Shown here piece after piece: positions 18,013-25,947 of a DNA stretch of 64,000 nt (the first letter of the stretch is position 1; every line of letters starts with the position of its first letter). Below the pieces are notes generated by a model that had not been told where the DNA came from, did no database searches, and saw nothing but the letters and a program-made list of their open reading frames with translations. Location: contig NZ_FMTL01000004.1 of NCBI RefSeq assembly GCF_900099645.1, positions 266,547-330,546 on the forward strand, in the 5' to 3' direction. A program made the translations under genes and the position numbers. The stretch comes from Pseudomonas peli (GTDB lineage: Bacteria > Pseudomonadota > Gammaproteobacteria > Pseudomonadales > Pseudomonadaceae).

Positions 18013-19887
18013 GTGAAAATGTCCCGTCTTGCCCTGGTTGTGGCGCTGATGCCGCTGGCTGCTCATGCAGATCCACTTGAGTTGCAGCCATTGGTTGTGA
18101 CCTCCGGGCGTCATGCCGAACCGGTACAGCAAACTACAGCTGCAACCACGGTATTCACCCGCAAGGACATCGAACGCCTGCAAGTGCGCAGCGTGGCAGA
18201 GTTACTTGAGCGCGTACCCGGCGTCAGCATCAGCCGCACCGGCGGCGCAGGCAGCCAGACCGGCCTGTTTGTGCGCGGCACCTCAACCGCGCAAACCCTG
18301 GTTCTGGTAGACGGGCAACGTATTTCTGCCGCGTCCAGCGGCACCAGCAGCCTGGAGTTCCTCAGTCCTGAGCAGATCGAACGCGTTGAAGTCGTGCGCG
18401 GCGCGCGTTCGGCGCTTTATGGCTCCGATGCCATCGCCGGGGTTGTGCAGATTTTCACCCGTCAAGGCAGCGGCGACGGACTCAAGCCCTACGTTCGCCT
18501 TGGCGTCGGCAGCAACCAGACCTTCGAGCGTAGCCTTGGCGTGTCCGGCGGCGACGCGCAGACTCGCTTCAACCTGGGTGCTGCACTCGATGAAACCCAA
18601 GGGATCGACGCCACGCGTGATAACTTCGGCGCCAACGGCGATGACGATGCCTACCGCAATAAATCACTGAGCCTGAATCTTTCACACCGTTTCAATGACG
18701 ATCTGAAGATCGGTTTCAGCGCCCTCGACCAACGCGGTCAGAGCGAGTTTGAGGACATCTTCGGCACATCACTGCCCACTACGGACTTCCAGCTCAGCAG
18801 CCTGTCCAGCTTCATCGATGCCAATGTCAGCGATGCCTGGAACAGTCGCCTGGAAATCGGCCACAGCGAAGACAAACGCGACACCGTTAACGACCAGCCA
18901 GACGCCAGTGCCGACGCGTTCTACAGTTTCAGTACCTACCGTGACTCGGTCAACTGGGTGAATACCTTTGCCCTTAACGATCGCCACCAAGTGCTGCTGG
19001 GTGCCGATTGGTACGAGGATCGCCTGCGCAGTGACACGGACTTCGTCGAAGACTCGCGCTGGAATCAGGCCGCATTCATTCAGCACCGCTACAACGCTGA
19101 ATATTTCTCAACCGAGCTGGGTCTGCGCCATGACAAGAACCAGCAGTTCGGCAGTAAAAACACTTGGAACACCGCACTGACCGTGCCGCTCAATGACGAC
19201 AATGATGTGATCCTGTCCTACAGCGAAGGCTTCCGCGCGCCTACCTTCAACGACCTATACTATCCAGACCTGTGCTATCCAGGCTTCGGATGTTTTACCA
19301 GCGCCAACCCGGAACTTAGCCCGGAAACATCTAAAAGCTATGAGGCTCAATGGCGCAGTCGCTTCAGTGAAACTAGCGCGATGGAACTTTCGCTGTACCG
19401 TATCGACCTGCAAGACGCGATTGTTCTAGATCAGAATGACATTCCTCAAAACGTCCAAACCGCTCGCATCAACGGTTTCGAAGCGGCGCTTCAGCAGGAG
19501 CTGTTCGGCTGGCAGGGCAATCTGGCTCTCGCGCTGATCGACCCACGGGATCGCGACACTGGCCACACCCTCGCCCGCCGCGCCAAACGGACCCTAAGCC
19601 TGGACCTGGACCGCCCGTTTGGCGAGTTTGCACTGGGCGCCAGCTGGCGCGCGGTCAGCGGTCGCTATGACGACGCCGCCAACACACGTGAACTGAGTGG
19701 TTACGGCCTGATTAGCCTGCGCGGCAAATGGCAAGCGACCGAGGAAGTGGCCTTTGACCTGAAACTGAACAATCTTTTCGACAAGGACTATGCCGAGGCG
19801 ACTTACAAGACATCTAACGGACGCTTCGGTTACAACAGCGAGGGCCGCACTGCGCTGTTTGCTGTGACCTGGACACCTGAGCTCTGA
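18013..19887 (+). CDS. btuB: TonB-dependent vitamin B12 outer-membrane receptor
   Basis: Outer-membrane beta-barrel importing cobalamin with energy from TonB. The product is about 624 residues: a signal peptide (ending PLAAHA), then a TonB-box-like PLVVTSG, a plug domain (about residues 40-150, with RVPGVSISRTGGAGSQ and VEVVRGARSALYGSDAIAGV), and a 22-strand barrel ending in an aromatic-rich segment with FAVTWTPEL. I chose the GTG at 18013 because GAGG lies 9 nt upstream. ATG at 18019 is the alternative. A longer upstream frame translates the riboswitch and is not real. btuF is convergent. Location next to btuF and control by a B12 riboswitch fix the substrate well. Confidence 0.95.
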   Translation: MKMSRLALVVALMPLAAHADPLELQPLVVTSGRHAEPVQQTTAATTVFTRKDIERLQVRSVAELLERVPGVSISRTGGAGSQTGLFVRGTSTAQTLVLVDGQRISAASSGTSSLEFLSPEQIERVEVVRGARSALYGSDAIAGVVQIFTRQGSGDGLKPYVRLGVGSNQTFERSLGVSGGDAQTRFNLGAALDETQGIDATRDNFGANGDDDAYRNKSLSLNLSHRFNDDLKIGFSALDQRGQSEFEDIFGTSLPTTDFQLSSLSSFIDANVSDAWNSRLEIGHSEDKRDTVNDQPDASADAFYSFSTYRDSVNWVNTFALNDRHQVLLGADWYEDRLRSDTDFVEDSRWNQAAFIQHRYNAEYFSTELGLRHDKNQQFGSKNTWNTALTVPLNDDNDVILSYSEGFRAPTFNDLYYPDLCYPGFGCFTSANPELSPETSKSYEAQWRSRFSETSAMELSLYRIDLQDAIVLDQNDIPQNVQTARINGFEAALQQELFGWQGNLALALIDPRDRDTGHTLARRAKRTLSLDLDRPFGEFALGASWRAVSGRYDDAANTRELSGYGLISLRGKWQATEEVAFDLKLNNLFDKDYAEATYKTSNGRFGYNSEGRTALFAVTWTPEL

Positions 19888-19922
19888 GTTAGCCACTATC
19901 CGCTCAATAGCGCCCTAAAGAG

Positions 19923-19947
19923 ACCCCGCCTGAGTGCGGGGTTTTTC
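19923..19947. terminator. Intrinsic terminator between btuB and btuF
   Basis: ACCCCGC / GCGGGGT stem followed by TTTTTCTTA on the plus strand. It ends at the btuF stop, so it serves btuB. On the minus strand the tail is TCTCTTTAG, a weaker signal for btuF. Confidence 0.85.
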
Positions 19948-20745
19948 TTAGCGAGCCTCGCTCAACACCTCACACAACCGCCCCACCGCCTCCAGCATCT
20001 GAAAGCTTGGCCGCTCCAGTCCCGCATCCGGCACCAGCCACAGCTGCTTACGCTCAACCGCCGCCACGCCTGGCCAGATGCGCCAGGCATCTAGCTGCTC
20101 TTGCACACTGGCCAGAATCACCTCGGGGTTTGCTTGCAGCACCGCTTCCACACTGACCTGAGGCGCCGGCAAGCTGAGTTCGGCAAAGACATTCTCGGCG
20201 CCGCAGATACGCAGGGCATCACTGATAATCTGCTCGCCGCCGATGGTGTACAGCGGCGTATCCCAGACCTGATAGAACAGCCGCAAAGGCTGTTCACGCT
20301 GATAGCGCTGACGCAGTGAGGCTAGCCCGTTATTGAATTGCTGTTGCAGCGCCCTACCATTGTCGAGGCGACCGATACGCGCGCCGATTTCGACGAAGTT
20401 CTCCGCCAGATCAGCCAGTTTGCGCGGTTCCACAATCAGCAGGGGAATCCCGATGCGCTCTAGCTGCTGACGTTGCGCACGGCTAATGCTGTCAGGCCAG
20501 AGCAGCACTAGGTCAGGCTGCAATTTGAGCACGCTTTCCAGCTCAAGCTGGCCATAGCGGCCCACCGAAGGCAGTTGCGCCACCGCTGCAGGGCGCTCGC
20601 CGCCATCCAGCAGGCCAACCAAGAGTTCGCCCGCATCCAGCTCCAGCATGATTTCAGTCAGCGACGGGGCCAGGGTGACCACCCGCTCGACGGCTGCTGC
20701 GGGTAACGCCAGCAACAGCAGCACACAGAGAGTGGCAGCGCGCAT
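19948..20745 (-). CDS. btuF: Periplasmic cobalamin-binding protein
   Basis: Class III substrate-binding protein of 265 residues that delivers cobalamin to an inner-membrane ABC importer. It has a signal peptide (MRAATLCVLLLLALPAAAVE), an N-terminal lobe with RVVTLAPSLTEIMLELDAG, SVGRYGQLELESVLKLQPDLVL, and a C-terminal lobe after a long helix. These are typical BtuF features. The BtuCD permease and ATPase are not in the window. It overlaps the upstream membrane-protein gene by 1 nt, in a likely ribA-membrane protein-btuF transcript. Confidence 0.9.
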   Translation of the reverse strand: MRAATLCVLLLLALPAAAVERVVTLAPSLTEIMLELDAGELLVGLLDGGERPAAVAQLPSVGRYGQLELESVLKLQPDLVLLWPDSISRAQRQQLERIGIPLLIVEPRKLADLAENFVEIGARIGRLDNGRALQQQFNNGLASLRQRYQREQPLRLFYQVWDTPLYTIGGEQIISDALRICGAENVFAELSLPAPQVSVEAVLQANPEVILASVQEQLDAWRIWPGVAAVERKQLWLVPDAGLERPSFQMLEAVGRLCEVLSEAR

Positions 20746-21161
20746 CAGCCGAGTTGGCGTGGAATACGATAGAGGTACAGCAGAACGATGCTGGAAATCG
20801 CGAGAAGGATCAGCGGGATCGCTTCCAGACCGGCGAAGACTGCGATAGCGGCAACCCAGGCTGGCAACGCTGCGCCGAGAAAGGCCAGGCGGCGTACACG
20901 CGCCAGTTCCAGCCAGGCATCGTGTTCCGCGGCGGTGTCGAGCGCTTGTTCCGTGGCCACCAGCGCGCGCTTGTAGCCACTGAACAGCGGCAGGCTAACA
21001 AACATTGAGGCCAGGCCGGCGATAAACAGCGGCATGGTCAGCAGACCGGTTTTCTGTTCGGCGCCAAACAGCAGATTGAGCACGAACAATGGCGCCAGGG
21101 TCACGGCCAGTTGCCGCCACCACTCCAGCGCCAGTCGACGGCGCACTTGACCGCGCGTCAC
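20745..21161 (-). CDS. Small integral membrane protein, unknown function
   Basis: The product has 138 residues and about four hydrophobic segments (residues about 18-34, 41-58, 94-108 and 112-130). Between them is a charged cytosolic-looking loop (YKRALVATEQALDTAAEHDAWLELARVRR). I recognise no family. The GTG start overlaps the ribA stop (GTGA), and the stop overlaps the btuF ATG, so it is translationally coupled to both. A role in B12 or flavin uptake would be only inference from position. Confidence 0.8.
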   Translation of the reverse strand: MTRGQVRRRLALEWWRQLAVTLAPLFVLNLLFGAEQKTGLLTMPLFIAGLASMFVSLPLFSGYKRALVATEQALDTAAEHDAWLELARVRRLAFLGAALPAWVAAIAVFAGLEAIPLILLAISSIVLLYLYRIPRQLG

Positions 21162-21778
21162 AGGCTTTCCTCGACCTCGCCCTGGTGCAGGCTGCCGAGC
21201 ATATGCCCGAGTTTGCCGGCCTTGGTCGCGAGGTATTTTTGGTTGTGCGGGTTGTGGTCGATCTGCAGCGGCACACGGGTCGCTACATTGATACCCATGT
21301 CGCCCAGCGCCTTGACCTTGCGCGGGTTGTTGGTCATCAGCTTGAGCTGGCTGATACCCAGGTGATCGAGCATCGGCAAGCAGATGGCGTAGTCACGCTG
21401 ATCCGCGCCAAAGCCCAAGCGCTCATTGGCTTCTACGGTATCCGCGCCGCCATCCTGCAGCTCATAGGCGCGGATCTTGTTCAGCAGGCCGATACCACGG
21501 CCTTCCTGACGCAGGTAGAGCAGGACACCGCGGCCTTCATGGGCAATCGCACGCAGCGCCGCTTCGAGCTGGAAACCGCAGTCGCAACGCAAACTGAACA
21601 GCGCATCGCCCGTCAGGCATTCGGAGTGCAAACGGCCCAATACGGGCGCGCCATCGGCCACATCACCAAAGGTCAGGGCTACATGTTCCTTGCCTGTGGC
21701 CTCTTCGAGGAAGCCATGCATGGTGAACACGCCAAAAGGCGTAGGCAACTGGGAGGCGGCGACAAACACGACGGACAC
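21158..21778 (-). CDS. ribA: GTP cyclohydrolase II
   Basis: Zinc enzyme converting GTP to 2,5-diamino-6-ribosylamino-4(3H)-pyrimidinone 5'-phosphate, the first step of riboflavin synthesis. The 206-residue length is usual. The zinc-binding segment ECLTGDALFSLRCDCGFQ is intact, as are the nucleophile-arginine region YLRQEGRGIGL and the RDYAICLPMLDHLG block. This is the only complete cyclohydrolase II in the window, since the C-terminal half of ribBA lacks these residues. No FMN riboswitch is visible in its 112 nt upstream gap. Confidence 0.97.
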   Translation of the reverse strand: MSVVFVAASQLPTPFGVFTMHGFLEEATGKEHVALTFGDVADGAPVLGRLHSECLTGDALFSLRCDCGFQLEAALRAIAHEGRGVLLYLRQEGRGIGLLNKIRAYELQDGGADTVEANERLGFGADQRDYAICLPMLDHLGISQLKLMTNNPRKVKALGDMGINVATRVPLQIDHNPHNQKYLATKAGKLGHMLGSLHQGEVEESL

Positions 21779-21890
21779 CGGATGCTCCTAAAGAAAATGG
21801 GCAGGAATAATCAAGCCGGCATTGTAACAGCAGGCCCTGGCAGCCGCTTAGCTTGAATTACTGATGATAAGAATCGAACCAACGCAAGAG

Positions 21891-22538
21891 CTAGTATTTG
21901 GACTCCAGCACCAGCACATCCTGTTCAACCTTCCAGCCAACGCGACCGAGAAAGCTCATGCCAAGCAGCGCCTCGGTCGGCGAGCCGCCTTCCAACACCA
22001 CCGCATCAACGCCCAGCACTTCCAGCTCACCAACCTTCACCCGATCCAGCGTCACGCGCCAACCGCGCGCAGTACCGTTGGCAGTGTTGACTTGCAAAGG
22101 CGAACCCATCACTCGGTAATCGATCCCCAGACGGCGCGCATGCTCATCATTCAGGGCCACCGAAGTGGCGCCGGTGTCCACCAGGAACTGAATGGACTGA
22201 CCATTGACCGAACCTGCAATCCAGTAATGCCCACCGATGCCCTTGGCCACACTGAGCTGTTTCTTCTGCGCTTCGGCAAAGCCATCGCTGTACTCACGAC
22301 TCAAGCTGTAGCTGCGCTCCACGCCATCGACACGCAACACCGCGCCACGACTATCAGCACTGACCACCATGACCCCACCTGGACCAACCTGATCGACTCT
22401 GACCAGTTTGCGCTGGCCATCGACATTCAACACCGCAGCGCCAGGGAACAGACCGACAACCCGTACCTGGGTGGCCGCCATGACGCCACTGCTCAGCAGT
22501 AGCGGCAGGCTCAACAACAGTACTTTCAAGGCGTACAT
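21891..22538 (-). CDS. Periplasmic retropepsin-like aspartic protease
   Basis: The product has 215 residues, with a signal peptide (ending SSGVMA), then an N-terminal segment and a clan AA (TIGR02281-like) aspartyl protease domain. The catalytic motif is VDTGATSVALN, with a downstream hydrophobic ALLGMSFLGRVG flap region. One Asp-Thr-Gly motif implies a retropepsin-like dimer. Substrate is unknown. It is followed 17 nt upstream by the solute-binding protein gene on the same strand. Confidence 0.85.
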   Translation of the reverse strand: MYALKVLLLSLPLLLSSGVMAATQVRVVGLFPGAAVLNVDGQRKLVRVDQVGPGGVMVVSADSRGAVLRVDGVERSYSLSREYSDGFAEAQKKQLSVAKGIGGHYWIAGSVNGQSIQFLVDTGATSVALNDEHARRLGIDYRVMGSPLQVNTANGTARGWRVTLDRVKVGELEVLGVDAVVLEGGSPTEALLGMSFLGRVGWKVEQDVLVLESKY

Positions 22539-22555
22539 GGAGCGTCTCGCACAGG

Positions 22556-23284
22556 TTAGTCAAATGGGTAAGGTTGCTGCCAGCGCTGAAAAATAGGCCG
22601 TAGGCTGCCGTCCGCCACCAGGCTGTCCATGCGTTTATCGAACAGCTCAGCCAGCGCCCGGCCACGCGGCGTATCGGCAAAACCCAGGTAAGTCGGCAGG
22701 TCGGTCAGCTGAGTAACACGGTAGCGCTCGGGCTGGCTGGTCGTGCGCAACACATCGTCAACTTCGGCCAGGGCATCGATATAGAAATCCACATGGCCCA
22801 TGTCCAACATACGTAGGATACCGCCGCGACGCAGCACTTCGCGGTACTGGTGCAAATTTGGCAGATAGCGCTGGTATTCATAACCGCGCATCCAGGCCAG
22901 GCGGAATTCGCCAAGGGTCTGCTGGGTCGGGATGGGTTTGTCCAGCAAGCCCAGTGCAGAAATCTGATCGAAGTCGTAGTTCCAGCGTGGATAGAACACG
23001 CCTTGCTCGACTTCGTTAAGGTAAGAACCCACCCAGGCATCGGCAGCGCCGCGCTGCACCAGACCGATGGAGCGGGTGTAAGGGACCGTCTGGATATCCA
23101 GCCTCACGCCAGCAGGCTCGAACACCGTACGGAAAATCTCCCACACCATACCGCTGCCATCAGGATGAGTGCGGCCTTCCCAGGTGTCACTGGCTATACG
23201 GATCTGCGTAAGCTCAACGGCGCACAGCGGCCCGCTGACAGCACTTATCACCAGCCACAGCAACCACCGACAGCAGCGGCCCAT
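22556..23284 (-). CDS. Periplasmic solute-binding protein (SBP_bac_3-like)
   Basis: Predicted periplasmic binding protein without an adjacent permease. I chose the ATG at 23284 because it gives a clean signal peptide (GRCCRWLLWLVISAVSGPLC) with AAGGGA upstream. The longer frame to 23347 would run far into pgpA. The mature part has RIASDTWEGRTHPDGSGMVW, YTRSIGLVQRGAADAW and a second lobe typical of family 3 binding folds. It ends with an aromatic-rich QRWQQPYPFD. Ligand unknown. About 242 residues. Confidence 0.8.
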   Translation of the reverse strand: MGRCCRWLLWLVISAVSGPLCAVELTQIRIASDTWEGRTHPDGSGMVWEIFRTVFEPAGVRLDIQTVPYTRSIGLVQRGAADAWVGSYLNEVEQGVFYPRWNYDFDQISALGLLDKPIPTQQTLGEFRLAWMRGYEYQRYLPNLHQYREVLRRGGILRMLDMGHVDFYIDALAEVDDVLRTTSQPERYRVTQLTDLPTYLGFADTPRGRALAELFDKRMDSLVADGSLRPIFQRWQQPYPFD

Positions 23285-23300
23285 TTTCAATCCCTTCTGA

Positions 23301-23831
23301 TTACCAGCCCAGCGCAGCGGCCAGCCCATTGCCCCAACCCCAGACAATCAGTTGCAGAGCCATCCAGGCAAACACACCGGCAAGTACGTCATCAAGCATG
23401 ATGCCGACACCGCCATGCACATGCCGATCAATCCAACGAATCGGCCACGGTTTGAGGATGTCGAACACACGGAACAATAAAAAGCCTAGCAGCAGCCAGC
23501 CCCAGCCGTCGGGTACTAACCAAAGCGTAATCCACATGCCGACCATTTCGTCCCAGACGATACCTTCATGGTCATGCACCCGCAGGTCATCCGCCACTTT
23601 GCCGCACAGCCAGAAGCCAAACAACATGGTGATGCCAAGCATCAGCCAGTAACCCCAGTCGGGCAGCATCTGAAACAACGGCATAAAGGGCAGCGCCACC
23701 AGCGACCCCCAGGTGCCTGGAGCTTTCGGCAAAGTACCGGAGCCAAAGCCAAAGGCCAGGAAATGCCAGGGGTTGCGCCATACCGAAGGTGGTACGAACT
23801 CGGCGGGAACTTGCTTGGGATGATCAGTCAC
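23301..23831 (-). CDS. pgpA: Phosphatidylglycerophosphatase A
   Basis: Inner-membrane phosphatase converting phosphatidylglycerophosphate to phosphatidylglycerol. About 176 residues with membrane segments and the conserved motifs GFGSGTLPKAPGTWGS, ADDLRVHDHEGIVWDEMVGM and DDVLAGVFAWMALQL. Start uncertain: TTG 23843, GTG 23837 and GTG 23831 are in frame. I prefer GTG 23831 because GGA lies about 8 nt upstream. In that case it overlaps the thiL stop by 8 nt (GTGACTGA). It is the last gene of the rib-nus-thi operon by spacing. Confidence 0.95.
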   Translation of the reverse strand: MTDHPKQVPAEFVPPSVWRNPWHFLAFGFGSGTLPKAPGTWGSLVALPFMPLFQMLPDWGYWLMLGITMLFGFWLCGKVADDLRVHDHEGIVWDEMVGMWITLWLVPDGWGWLLLGFLLFRVFDILKPWPIRWIDRHVHGGVGIMLDDVLAGVFAWMALQLIVWGWGNGLAAALGW

Positions 23832-24792
23832 TGACACGTCCAAAATGTTGATAGCCGCTAAACGGCAGCTTTACGGGCTGACCTTGCGCGTCCAGCAGGG
23901 TAACGCCCTCACCGGCCACAACACGACCAATAACACGTACCGGCCAACCGGCTTGCTGTAAATCCGCCAGATGGGCCGTCGGCAGGGTAAATGCCAGGCG
24001 GTAATCATCGCCACCGCTCAATGCGCACTGGCGCGACGCTGACTCACCCGCAAAGGCCAACAGGGCGGCAGACATCGGCACCCGTGCCTGCTCGATGATT
24101 AACGCTACGCCAGAGGCGGCGGCGATATGACCACAATCGGCCAGCAAGCCATCGGAGATATCCAATGCAGCCGTCGCTTTGCCGCGCAGTGCCTGGCCCA
24201 AGTCGAGCTGCGGCATAGGTGACCAGTAGCGCGCCAGCAAAGGCTCGGCCACTGCGGGCTCGGTTTCCCGTTGCCCCAGCACCAGTTGCAAGGCCCCCGC
24301 AGCATCACCCAACTCACCGCCAACGCAGAGCAGATCACCGACATGCGCCCCCTTGCGGGTCAGCGCCATGCCAGCCGGTACGCGGCCAAACACGGTCAGC
24401 GTGAGGCTCAGTGGCCCACGGGTGGTATCACCACCGATCAGGCGGATGGCGCACTGCTGGGCCATCCGATCCAGACCAGAGGCGAACGCCTGCAGCCAGT
24501 CGGCATCAGCACTGGGCAGGGTCAAGGCCAGGGTAAAGCCAACAGGCGTCGCGCCCATGGCGGCCAGATCGCTGACCGATACGCCCAGCGCACGTTGCGC
24601 CAGTAGAAACGGGTCAGGCGATTCAGGGAAATGCACCCCCGCAACCAGGGTGTCAGTAGAAATGGCCAGCTGCTCGCCGACCGGCACCTGCAACAAGGCA
24701 CAATCGTCGCCGATCCCCAATGCCACGCCTTCGCCGGCCTGCGCACAAGACGCAGCGGCGAAGTAATGACGGATCAGCTCGAACTCACCCAA
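23824..24792 (-). CDS. thiL: Thiamine-monophosphate kinase
   Basis: Phosphorylates thiamine monophosphate to thiamine diphosphate, the active cofactor used by Dxs. 322 residues. Motifs include GIGDDCALLQVP, STDTLVAGVHFP, GGDTTRGPLSLTLTVFG and DISDGLLADCGHI. I chose the TTG at 24792 (LGEFELIRHYF, the usual family start), 7 nt after the nusB stop. The longer frame reaches into nusB. Its location in a nusB-thiL-pgpA run is typical. Confidence 0.96.
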   Translation of the reverse strand: MGEFELIRHYFAAASCAQAGEGVALGIGDDCALLQVPVGEQLAISTDTLVAGVHFPESPDPFLLAQRALGVSVSDLAAMGATPVGFTLALTLPSADADWLQAFASGLDRMAQQCAIRLIGGDTTRGPLSLTLTVFGRVPAGMALTRKGAHVGDLLCVGGELGDAAGALQLVLGQRETEPAVAEPLLARYWSPMPQLDLGQALRGKATAALDISDGLLADCGHIAAASGVALIIEQARVPMSAALLAFAGESASRQCALSGGDDYRLAFTLPTAHLADLQQAGWPVRVIGRVVAGEGVTLLDAQGQPVKLPFSGYQHFGRVSD

Positions 24793-24799
24793 AACAGGC

Positions 24800-25291
24800 T
24801 TAACGCTTGTTAGCGCGAACTTCATCCGCGCGCAGGCGCGGTGCCAGCTTGTCCAGCACACCATTGACGAACTTGTGTCCGTCGGTTGCACCAAACACCT
24901 TGGCCAGCTCGATGCCTTCGTTGATCACCACGCGATAAGGAATATCGATGCGGTTTTTCAGCTCGAAGGTCGACAAGCGCAGGATCGACAGTTCAACCGG
25001 GTCGATCTCATCCAGCGGACGATCAAGCAGCGACTCGAACGCGCCATCAATCTCGGTTTTCTGCCGCGGCACGCCGTGCAGGATTTCATGGAAGTAGGCA
25101 CCGTCCACCGCCGTGAAATCATTGTCGACACGGAACTGTGCTTCGATCTCGTTCAGCGACTGGCCTGCCATGTGCCAGGAATACAGCGCCTGCATGGCCA
25201 ACGTACGTGCCTGACGGCGCGCCAGCGTCTTGGTGCTGGGGCCTTTTTTGGGTGCTTGAGGCTGCTGCCCGTTACCGTCGTGCTGGCTCAC
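24800..25291 (-). CDS. nusB: Transcription antitermination factor NusB
   Basis: RNA-binding antitermination factor that with NusE (S10, rpsJ in this window) loads at boxA for rRNA transcription. The product has 163 residues with a disordered N-terminus (about 20 residues) before RRQARTLAMQALYSWHMAG, then NSILRLSTFE-like and FVNGVLDKLA motifs. Its ATG overlaps the ribH stop (ATGA), so the two are translationally coupled. Confidence 0.97.
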   Translation of the reverse strand: MSQHDGNGQQPQAPKKGPSTKTLARRQARTLAMQALYSWHMAGQSLNEIEAQFRVDNDFTAVDGAYFHEILHGVPRQKTEIDGAFESLLDRPLDEIDPVELSILRLSTFELKNRIDIPYRVVINEGIELAKVFGATDGHKFVNGVLDKLAPRLRADEVRANKR

Positions 25292-25764
25292 TTGGCCTCC
25301 AACTGCGCCAGCAGGCTGACCATTTCCAGGGCGGACAGTGCTGCTTCCGCACCCTTGTTGCCGGCCTTGGTGCCGGAGCGCTCAATGGCTTGCTCGATGG
25401 AGTCGACAGTCAGAACACCGAATGCAACCGGCACGCCGAATTCCATGGACACCTGAGCCAGGCCCTTGGTGCACTCGCCTGCCACGTACTCGAAGTGCGG
25501 AGTGCCGCCACGGATGACCGCACCGAGGGCGATGATGGCGTCGAAGTCACCGCGCTGGGCGACCTTCTGCGCGACCAGCGGAATCTCGAAGGCACCCGGT
25601 GCGCGAATGAGGGTGATGTCGCTTTCGCTCACACCATGGCGCACCAGTGCATCCACCGCACCGCTGACCAGGCTTTCAACAACGAAGCTGTTGAAACGGC
25701 CGACAACCAGAGCAAAACGGCCCTTGGGGGCGATAAAAGTACCTTCGATGGTCTTCAGGGTCAT
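25288..25764 (-). CDS. ribH: 6,7-dimethyl-8-ribityllumazine synthase
   Basis: Condenses 5-amino-6-ribitylaminouracil with 3,4-dihydroxybutanone 4-phosphate; the product is the substrate of RibE. 158 residues from the ATG at 25764 (MTLKTIEGTFIAPKGR). Longer upstream reading is non-coding. Motifs: VVGRFNSFVVESLVSGA, RAPGAFEIPLVAQ, ALGAVIRGGTPHFEYV and FGVLTVDSIEQAIERSG. It sits 183 nt after ribBA in the operon, a gap longer than elsewhere. Confidence 0.97.
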   Translation of the reverse strand: MTLKTIEGTFIAPKGRFALVVGRFNSFVVESLVSGAVDALVRHGVSESDITLIRAPGAFEIPLVAQKVAQRGDFDAIIALGAVIRGGTPHFEYVAGECTKGLAQVSMEFGVPVAFGVLTVDSIEQAIERSGTKAGNKGAEAALSALEMVSLLAQLEAK

Positions 25765-25947
25765 AAAACAATTCTCATATAGCGTTAAAGAGCCAGGGGG
25801 CAAAAAAGTTATAGCCCAACGGAACAGCGCGTAGCGAGCGCAGGACAGGTGAGGCGGAACAGGTAAGGCCGCGACATTTACCGAGGTAAAGGACAAGCCA
25901 AACCTGTTTGCAACGCCGTCTATCCATGCGCAGTAGCGCGGCGGTCG

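Noticed and set aside
25765..25947. Possible small gene or RNA in the ribBA-ribH gap
   Set aside because: No convincing start or structure; the sequence has only weak promoter-like and AT-rich patches.
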